Assembly: GCA_964035575.1 (NCBI GenBank)
Contig: OZ037899.1
Location: forward strand, 1,054,001-1,118,000
Reading direction: 5' to 3'
From: Rhynchopus sp. YZ270_cl-10
Lineage: Eukaryota > Euglenozoa > Diplonemea > Diplonemida > Diplonemidae
Length of the DNA stretch: 64,000 bases
Positions 56,803 to 64,000 of the stretch are shown here, piece after piece (the stretch's first letter is position 1; the number at the start of each line of letters is the position of its first letter). The translations under genes were made by a program, and so were the position numbers. Below the pieces are notes generated by a model. It had not been told where the DNA came from. It saw nothing but the letters and a program-made list of their open reading frames with translations, and made no database searches.

Positions 56803-57164
56803 TTCTCTTTTTCTTTTCTTTTTTTTTGCCTTCAAATTCTTGACATGAAATAATAATTTAACAAAGCGACAGAAGGTTTGTATGGCCTTGTTTTGTTTTA
56901 AATCGTGAACACAACAAGCAAGCTCTTGAGAACGACAAAAAGTGAAATCCATTTTTCTGATTTCGCATTATTTTTTCTTTCTATTATTCAGGGTGTTTTC
57001 CAGGATCTGACATTTTTTTTTTTGGGTGGCATTTTTTTTTTTTTTTTAGACCAAAAAATTCTCCCGCGCGGAAGGCCCCCTCTTAAACACTGTACATGAT
57101 TTACCCGAACAGGGCTTCCGCTTGGTTTTTGGTCTCAAAATTTGGCCCCCCCGAGCTTTCTTCG

Positions 57165-57330
57165 AGCCCTAGCGGTCGTCGCACGCGCGACTCCCTGCCA
57201 ATCACAGGAAGGAGAGGGGAGGGAGGTAGGCGCCGCAGGCGGAAAAAATTGCAATATTCACAATATTGGCAATGTGCTTTTGTCTGATGAAGACAGTAAG
57301 AGCGCCGCAGGAGCACGGTACGCTACTTTT
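57165..57330 (+). repeat. Fragments of repeats G and Q
   Basis: AGCGGTCGTCGCACGCGCGA, CTCCCTGCCAATCACAGGA, GGCGCCGCAGGCGG and GAGCACGGTACGCTACTTTT. At 57440-57475 GCTCTCCATGGTGGGGTCAC also matches 43095-43115. Confidence 0.55.
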
Positions 57331-57794
57331 GCCCTATTTACTTTGGCTTGTGAAGGTGGTGGAGGCTGAACGGCTCGTGAAGGAAGCTGAGACGGTGATG
57401 ATGTTTGTTGGGTAGCTGCAGGCAATTCGAGCAACTCAGCGAGCCACGTGCTCTCCATGGTGGGGTCACAGGTCATACAACACTCAAAAAAAAAGAAGAA
57501 AATCTTGGGTGGCATATATGCCACCCAAAAACCACCCCAAAAATCTTGGGTGGCATGTCATGCCACCCAAAACCACCGTGGAAAACACTCTGCATTGATT
57601 TATCTCATTCTCTGGTGTCAGGTTTTTTTTAATAGTTTGCGCAATTTCGATTGGTTTCAAGTTTTTTTTTCCCTTCAAGATCACATTACGTTTTTTTGCC
57701 CCCCTTGATAGTGTGTATACCTGCACGGCAATGAATTTCCTTAGGCACGTTATCACCACTCTCAAAATTCTTTTTTTTATGAAAGATGGGAACA

Positions 57795-57855
57795 TTGTTG
57801 ATCCCTCCTCCTATGCTATCAATTTATTGATTGCGTATGTTGAAATACTTCCTTT
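57795..57855 (+). repeat. Short unit J
   Basis: TTGTTGATCCCTCCTCCTAT, GCTATCAATTTATTGATTGC, GTATGTTGAAATACTTCC. Confidence 0.6.
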
Positions 57856-58080
57856 TCTTTTTGTTCTCTTGATCCTCTCGACCCCCCACACCTGCTCGAG
57901 ACCACACCACTGACTTATTTTTTTCTTTTCCTCCAAAAAATTTTTCCTGTTCTTGTATTTTTCTTGTGCTTCTGTTGCAGTGGTTTGTCGTGTGTTTTGT
58001 TTTTGAGGGCTCGGTGGGGGTTTTTTTTTTGCTGGGGTAACGACAGTCGTTCTCAACCAATGAAAAAAAAATTTTTTTGG

Positions 58081-58155
58081 ACAGTGGAGATTGCACAAAC
58101 TGTGGCAACACAACCGGGGCAACTACACTACTCCAACAATTTTTCAAAAAAAAAC
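58081..58155 (+). repeat. Short unit B
   Basis: ACAGTGGAGATTGCACAAAC, TGTGGCAACACAACCGGGGC, AACTACACTACTCCAACAAT, TTTTCAAAAAAAA. Confidence 0.75.
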
Positions 58156-58924
58156 AAAGGAAAAGCAGGCAGGAGATTATTTTTTTTTGTTCCTGTAATC
58201 CTCTTTTATTATCAATTTTATCTTCTTTTTTTTTTTACCTCTCCCTCCTCCCTCCTCTCTCGCCTCCCCACCCCCTTCTTCGCCTCTTTAAATGTTTTTG
58301 CGAAAACCCACCGGCGTTCTTTCCGATTTCAACTCTTCCCCCTTCCCCTCTTTTTTCCTTTAGTGGAGACTTATTATACCTTCTATTCAGTAGAATAGTT
58401 AGTATATAAAACAATTTAGTGGAGGCTTTCTGCATAGAAAGGCTACACCAAAACAACGGATTATTTTTTAAAAAGCAATCTTTTCTTTTTCCCGAAGTGT
58501 GTTTCCCTTCCAGGATTTATTTTATTTTATTTTTTATTGGATTTTTTCGGTGCCTGCGTCCGTCGATGAACCTCTATGATGTTTTGCACTTTTCAACTTT
58601 TTTTGTTTATTTTATATTTTAGAAGAAATGTGTGAGTCCAGTTTTTTTGTCAACAGTATCTTTTTTTTTTGCCTAAAGACGTGAAGTGTACATACCTTTT
58701 CAAAAGATGGCAAAACCCTTCTTTTCAACTTTTTCAACCTTTTTCGTTGACAAAAACTTCACCTTCTTTTTTTTCCCCTTCTCCCTCCCATTCTTTACTC
58801 TTCAGGGGTTTTCCTACGGGGCGCTGGGAGGGGACGGACGGCCCTCACAAAAAAAAAAAAAAAATGGTCGGAAAAAGCCGTCCCCCCATTTTTTGAAAAT
58901 CAAGAATCCCAGGAAAACCCCGGT

Positions 58925-59036
58925 TGGTGCTTTCGGAAGTCGGTCAACGACCTGTCAGCGACCTGTCAATATCAGGGGGTGTGTGTATAAAGTCACTGTG
59001 TCGGTGACCTGTCAATATCGACCCTCCCAGAGCACC
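58925..59036. mobile_element. TGGTGC MITE, older copy
   Basis: TGGTGCTTTCGGAAGTCGG ... CTCCCAGAGCACC with the same internal GACCTGTCAGCGACCTGTCA as 32106-32228. The two are collinear; no intact target duplication. Confidence 0.7.
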
Positions 59037-59273
59037 CGTGCTATTTTTTTTCTTCCCCTTCCATAGTACAATGGGTGTAGGCTATTGTTGAGCACCGATT
59101 CCTTTGTTCCCCACTAAGGTGGGATGCTTTGGTGATTTGTCACAGACCCCCCCATCCGCGTGTTTTCACCCTCTCCCTTTCTTCTCTAGGATTACTAAAC
59201 AAGGACGGTCTCAGAGCCGACCTACAAACGGCCTTTCGAAAGAGTGAGTAATACCAGGGTGTCCAAGCACTGA

Positions 59274-59462
59274 CACGACGGGACCCAGTGACAAGTGACA
59301 AGTGAAAATGACAAGTGAATGACAAGAGAAAAAGGTGACAAGTGATTTACCTACCCCAGTGGAAAGTCATTTGTCATGAGAAGTGACTTATTTGTCATTT
59401 CACTTGTCATACATATGACATGTGAATGGTTCACTTGTCGCTTGTCACTGGGTCCCGTCGTG
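59274..59462. mobile_element. MITE-like element, TIR CACGACGGGACCCAGTGAC
   Basis: CACGACGGGACCCAGTGAC ... GTCACTGGGTCCCGTCGTG, with direct and inverted TGACAAGTG units filling the centre. TGA on both sides may be a 3-bp duplication. Confidence 0.7.
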
Positions 59463-59496
59463 TGAGACTACCCCCCCAGGGGAAGAAATTTTTCAC

Positions 59497-59735
59497 AAAA
59501 AAAAAGCTGCTCTCAAGGGTTCAGGACGAACGACATCTATACCTTCCGTACAAAAAGGCCTTGGTCAATATTTTGAGTACCGACCCTATTAGCCCCCCAA
59601 GCGGGTTCTTACGGGATTGTCGACACAACAACAAAAAGATGACGACTGAACACGAGAGCGGCTTAGGTTCGTCTTATAAACTCCCCCCTCTTTACAGATG
59701 TGTGTGCACGAGAGGCAGATTCATCATTCAAATTT
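59497..59735 (+). repeat. Unit K, then hairpin unit C, then unit D in series
   Basis: Diverged K at 59497-59635 (AAGCTGCTCTCAAGGGTTCA ... GATTGTCGACACAAC). Then CTGAACACGAGAGCGGCTTA with GGTTCGTCTTATAAAC at 59644-59685. Then D (GTGTGTGCACGAGAGGCAGA) at 59697-59735. Confidence 0.6.
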
Positions 59736-60078
59736 TCTTCTTTGTTTGTTTTTCTTTTCTTTTTTTTTTTTCTTTTTGACAACTTTTTCGCCCCCATTAT
59801 TCTCTTTTGACGCCTTCTTTGCGTCCCTCCCCTATGTTATATGCACTACTCCCACCTTCTGTTAACGGTTGACTATTCAATGAGGGGCTTAGAATGAGGG
59901 GCTGAGGTTCATCATTGCAAAGCTTCTTTCTTTTTTGAGCTGATGGGGAAAAAAGAAAAAAAAAAAGGATTCGCGCAAAGCCGGGCAATTGCCATATACT
60001 AAAATTTGGTTTCGACGATTTTTTTCTCTTTTTTTTCACTGTCAGTTTTTTTTTTTCCAAGATGACTAAGATAATTTA

Positions 60079-60178
60079 CAGTTGGACAAGAAACTTGGCG
60101 ACCAAAAAAATTGGCGGGTTTGGGGGGTTTTCTTGCAATCGGCGACTTTTTTGGTCACCAATATTACTTGTCCAACTG
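60079..60178. mobile_element. Tc1/mariner-type MITE, TIR CAGTTGGACAAG, TA duplication
   Basis: TA-CAGTTGGACAAG ... CTTGTCCAACTG-TA, 100 bp, with TTGGCGACCAAAAAAATTGG mirrored inside. Confidence 0.75.
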
Positions 60179-60183
60179 TAATC

Positions 60184-60220
60184 AGACTAAGTACGAGAGG
60201 CTTAGGATCATCTTATACTT
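60184..60220 (+). repeat. Hairpin unit C
   Basis: AGACTAAG-TACGAGAGG-CTTAGGATCATCTTATAC followed by T/C. Immediately downstream of the mariner-type MITE. Confidence 0.6.
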
Positions 60221-60450
60221 TTCTTCCCCTCTTTTTGATATCGTGTGCCGTCACGTTGCAACGAACAAAGATACCAACTATTTAAGGGTGACTAAGGCAA
60301 ATTTTGTTGTTATTTGCTCGTGGCGTACACTCCCTTTTTTCTTTTGTATCAATGTTCAATGAAGAGAGTACTGTGCACAATAGCCTCCCTACCCACACCT
60401 CTTTGTAAGCCCCCAATTTACATTCCTTTCGCAAAAAAAAAAAAAAAAAA

Positions 60451-60531
60451 TACAGTGGAGATTGCACAAACTGTGGCAACACAACCGAGGCAACTACACT
60501 ACTGTAACAATTTTATCAAAAAAAAAAACAA
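60451..60531 (+). repeat. Short unit B, preceded by an A-run
   Basis: TACAGTGGAGATTGCACAAA, CTGTGGCAACACAACCGAGG, ACTACACTACTGTAACAATT, TTATCAAAAAAAA. It directly follows an 18-A tract. Confidence 0.75.
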
Positions 60532-61362
60532 AAAAAAAAAAAAAAAAAAAAAAAAACTGACAGTAAGAACTGTTCCATATGGCAGCATACACTAAATCCA
60601 ATAATTTATTCAAAGAAAAAAAACGTCAGTATTTTATTTTATTTTTCAGAAAACGCATGGACCCCTTTCTCTCTTACTTTTTATTGTATTGGATTTATGT
60701 CTTTTTTTTGTGTGAAATATGTATGTTGCACGCACAATGCGCATCCATCTTTCAAAAAAATTTTTGATCGAAACCAGTTTTCCTCAGAAAAGGTTTTGTG
60801 TCCGTCCCCCACAACCATACGTACGCTCTTTATACGCTCTTTCGTTTTACCTTTTTTTTTTTTTTGGCACATAAATTCGTGGTTGTTAAGGGGTGGCTAA
60901 GCACTGAGGATCTTAGTCTTCTTCTCTATCAACCGCATTTTTATATGAAAGTTATTGTGTACCAAGGTACACCCAACTTTCGAGTGTTGTAATTTATGTT
61001 TTAAAATGACATTTTTTTCTTCTTTTTGTGCCTACGTTCCAAGAGGCGTTTTGCACTATCAACTTCACTTTTTTAATTTATTATTTTTTTTGCGTGGTTG
61101 TAATTACCCTTCGATCAACAAACACCATGAGATTTCTCATCTTGCCAACCTTTTTTTTTTTGTTAGTCCAGTACCTTTGTTGCGCCCGCCGGTATTGTCG
61201 GTGAAGCGTTTTGCACTTTCAACTTCTTTCGTTCTTTTTCTTTTTTTTTTTTGAGAGTTTTTTTTTTTCTTCTTTTTTGCGGCTCTCCCTGTTCTTTCTT
61301 TAGTGGTAAAGACGTTGTGTATAATGCGCTGAGTAGGCAGAGGCAGAAGGTGGAGGGGTGTG

Positions 61363-61482
61363 CACGTCGGACTGGTCAGGGGGGACTACTGGTGGGAAAA
61401 ACTAGTCGTAAAAAAAAAAAAAACACACTAAAGTCATTTTTTGGACTAGGTAGCCACTACTGGTAGTCCCCCCCTTCCGCCG
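61363..61482. mobile_element. Decayed CACxGCGG-type foldback
   Basis: CACGTCGGACTGGTCAGG ... TTCCGCCGTG with inner GGACTACTGGT/ACTGGTAGTCC. Related to 44334-44468. Confidence 0.45.
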
Positions 61483-61618
61483 TGTGTCGTTCTGTTTGTT
61501 TTTTTGTGTAGACTCCCTGTGTGTGGACACCGCCCAATATGACTGCCAGAGGTGCTACCTTGTGTCTTTTATGCGGACACCAGCGTATTATTCACTGTAC
61601 ATGATAGGCTGATTTTTT

Positions 61619-61678
61619 GACACTGAGTTTGGCCGGTATGTGGCGGACCGCCAAATGCCTGCAAAACTCAGTGTCAAA
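61619..61678. repeat. Small palindrome TGACACTGAGTTT
   Basis: TGACACTGAGTTTGGCCGG ... AAAACTCAGTGTCA with GGCGGACCGCC at the centre. Confidence 0.6.
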
Positions 61679-62460
61679 AGCAGATGTGTGAACGTGACCA
61701 ACCTTGCGTTCATAAGAAAAGGGGCCTTCCCTCGCCTTGAAACTGGACCCTGTGGAGACTCTCGCAGGTCCTCGCCCAACAGATTGACACTAAAAAAAAC
61801 GGGGGAGGGAATGAGAATTTTGCAAACAAGGCACTCTGAACTTTTTCCAATAAAAAGTGGAGCTTTTTTCACAGAAGGGGTGACAAAGCTTGCACTATTC
61901 ACTACAATTTTATCAAAAAAAAAAAAAAATCTTTACCTGGGACAGTCGGGCTACACTAAACGGATTTTATTCAATTTTATCAAAAAAACAATGCAAAAAA
62001 ATGCAGTATCCTCGCCAATTCAGGTGACATTGTGTACATAACCTCCTTAGGTCTTTCTTTTATTTGACAAAAAAGGTGATATGAATGTCGATACTGCTTT
62101 TGAACAAAAAAAATACAAACTTTTTAAAATTTATAAGCCTTCTGGTGGAGACCTTGTGCAGCACCTATGCCTTTGGACAGGTGATTGTTGATACAACAAA
62201 TGTTTTCCCTCAACTGTCTTTTTTTTTTAAAAGTAAAGTGCCCAAGCACTCTTGCGATTTTGTGTGAGATTCCTTCTGTACAGACGCCAGAGTCAGTGCA
62301 CGCCACCCAAACATCTCCTTCATTCTTGCCCTCATTGGGGTACCCAAAGTTTTATTTAAGTGACTAAGTCGCCATAGCAAAGGCTTAGATTTGCTGAACC
62401 AATTTTTCGTATTTTTTTTAAGATGTTATTGCGCTTCTGGTCCCAAACAAAACATCTTCC

Positions 62461-62491
<31 letters not shown>

Positions 62492-62592
62492 CACTATTTC
62501 ATACTGTCATCCTTCAAGAAAAAGGCGGTTTCAGAATGAACATAGGAACGCATATTTATTTTCCCTCTCACATCTTTTATACAAAAAAAAGG

Positions 62593-62625
62593 TTGACTAA
62601 GCATTTGGCTTAGGTTCATCTTCCG
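62593..62625 (+). repeat. Hairpin unit C, short loop
   Basis: GACTAAGC-ATTTG-GCTTAGGTTCATCTTCCG, then a T-run. Confidence 0.6.
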
Positions 62626-62837
62626 ATTTTTTTTTTCTTCTTTTGTCCAATTTCTCTTTCGGGATGTGCGCATGGGACACACATTTCCATATTTCAATTT
62701 TTTTTTTCTTATCCTTCTCTACCCCTGCTTCGGTAAGGGGTGCTATAGCCTGAAGGATAGAGTTATCAAGCATTTTCTTTCTCGCAGGAACCTATGATGG
62801 AGGGTGTGACGCTGACCACCGGAAGTTTTTTTAAAAA

Positions 62838-63110
62838 AAAAATGTGTGCACGTTTAGGAAAGGCAACTTCCTCTTAAGCCCGCCGACTCCATTTTTTTCT
62901 TGGAGCTTCCAGGACCGTACAATTGCTCCGTTCCCTAAAAAGGAATGGTAAAAAAAGTTTTCAAAAAAAAAAAAAAAAAAAAAAAATACAGTGGAGATTG
63001 CACAACTGTGGTACACTACTCCAACAATTTATCAAAAAAGTAATAGTGGTGCTCATCCTCGGATGTCTAGTCTGATACAACGAAGTTTTCAAAAAAAAAA
63101 AAAAAAAAAA
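62838..63110 (+). repeat. Units P, B and A in direct series, each with an A-tract
   Basis: P (62838-62965, TAAGCCCGCCGACTCC, TTGGAGCTTCCAGGACC) ends in a long A-run. B (62987-63035, shortened) follows directly and ends TATCAAAAAAG. A subtype 2 (63043-63110, GTGGTGCTCATCCTCGG) follows and ends in a long A-run. Confidence 0.65.
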
Positions 63111-64000
63111 CTGTGGAGCTTGTTGCAGCAGGCGGCAACTTCACTTTGGTACAAACAATTTCAACAACAACAAAAAAAAAAACTTCATTGTTTTTTTTGC
63201 TGTTTTCCAAATTGACCTCAACGTTTCAGTACATCATTATTATTTTTTTCTCTTTTTTTTGTGCATGTCGCCCCCTTCACCGCCTGAATGCGGAGGGATG
63301 CACAAGAATTGTGTAATAAAAAAAAAAAAATTCTGGCGCCGAGCCCTTCCCTATGCATAACACCTGAAAACAGAAAAAAAAAAACAAAAAAAAAACAAAA
63401 CAAATATAGTCAGACCAGAGCTGCTTAGCCCCATCGCTCTGCCACACTCAAGGATGAGGTGTGCTGTCTGTACAAACCCTGAACCCCCCCACACTCCCCC
63501 CTCCCCTCTTTTTGGTGGCGAGTATACAGAACCTGCATCGTGGGTGATTGCCTTCTATAAAAATTTACAAAAAAACATAACATAGAAATAACGAAAGAAA
63601 TGGGGAAAAAACGACCAAAGGCGTTTTATGTTTTTAAAGAAAACACTGTCACGCGAGAACTTTAGTATTTAAAGTCGAAAAAAAAATCTGTCTGTTTTAA
63701 TCGTGGTGAGGGGTGGGGGGGTACGAGGCGAACTGGTTCCTTAGAGAGGCAACGTGGTTTGACGCCGCCTGAGGAGAAAAAAAAAACACACACAAAGAAA
63801 CCATCATCACCCCTTCACCCCTGTTCTGTATGAAATCTCCATACCCCACGTCTACAAAACTATCAGAGCACAATTAAACAGAGCACAAAAGCACTTTCAA
63901 AACATACAAAAAAACATTTTCAAACGCCCCTGTTCTGTATGAATGGCATCGTAACAGTACAAGACAACCCCAATAGGTCGGAAGGTACATCTATACCTTT
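63111..64000 (+). other. No gene seen; unit R copy
   Basis: A partial unit K lies at 63505-63560 and unit R at 63828-63930 (CTACAAAACTATCAGAGCAC, AATTAAACAGAGCACAAAAG). CCCCTGTTCTGTATGAA occurs on both sides of unit R (near 63818 and 63926) and may be a duplicated target or part of the unit. Confidence 0.5.

Noticed and set aside
60451-60531. Unit B as a mariner-type MITE because it starts TA-CAGTGG
   Set aside because: No inverted right end or second TA was found, and copies share an A-tract end instead. A one-sided relic cannot be excluded.
1-64000. LTR elements, retroviruses, Polintons or LINE coding regions
   Set aside because: I saw no reverse transcriptase, integrase, capsid or DNA polymerase-like sequence and no long direct terminal repeats. 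Short A-tailed units imply such machinery elsewhere but do not encode it.

Overview
This is a nuclear, eukaryotic, gene-poor and repeat-dense window. The genes have GT-AG introns (donors GTATGT, GTTTGT, GTATGC), moderate-to-high GC coding sequence, and long Gln, Ala, His and Asn runs. The DNA between them is AT-rich and full of homopolymer tracts, with T-runs far commoner on the + strand. I see no bacterial operon, rRNA or tRNA. A CCCH zinc finger of C-X7-C-X5-C-X3-H spacing, and polypyrimidine-AG sites upstream of several ATGs, hint at an intron-bearing euglenozoan such as a diplonemid, but this placement is weak; another protist is possible.

Layout. (1) 1-7623, + strand: the 3' part of a six-exon gene joining the C-terminal half of a DEAH/RHA helicase, a His-rich linker, a SURP (SWAP) domain split by introns, Pro/Gly/Met-rich linkers, an RD-repeat tail and a CCHC zinc knuckle. 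All splice junctions keep frame and the exons add up to a whole number of codons. (2) 9.9-13.2 kb: a small cluster with a minus-strand Cys-rich protein, a Rrp7 C-terminal-domain protein and a Q/A/N-rich CCCH zinc-finger protein. (3) 33957-36920: a roughly 3-kb element with near-identical ~310-bp terminal inverted repeats around an unrecognised two-exon gene (34610-35649). A hAT-like MITE with an 8-bp target duplication is nested in it. (4) 51380-52633: a Gln-rich protein with two SpoVS/Alba-like domains. (5) The rest, more than 45 kb, has no supportable gene. It is a mosaic of MITE-like foldback elements with recognisable 2-, 3-, 5- and 8-bp target duplications, minisatellites, and many short recurring units of 40-130 bp.

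The four confidently recognised proteins all point to RNA or nucleic-acid biology: splicing-type helicase/SURP, ribosomal RNA processing, CCCH RNA binding and an Alba-like fold.

The most unusual signal is the set of short dispersed units, all seen only on the + strand. The clearest is a hairpin (CTAAGC-ACGAGAG-GCTTAG and variants) followed by TTCATCTT and then a T-run. Stem sequences differ between copies yet usually still pair, as a maintained RNA structure would. Other units (called A, B and P here) end in A-tracts and sit one after another, as short retroposons would. Two families also lie inside the introns of the helicase-SURP gene, in the gene's sense orientation.
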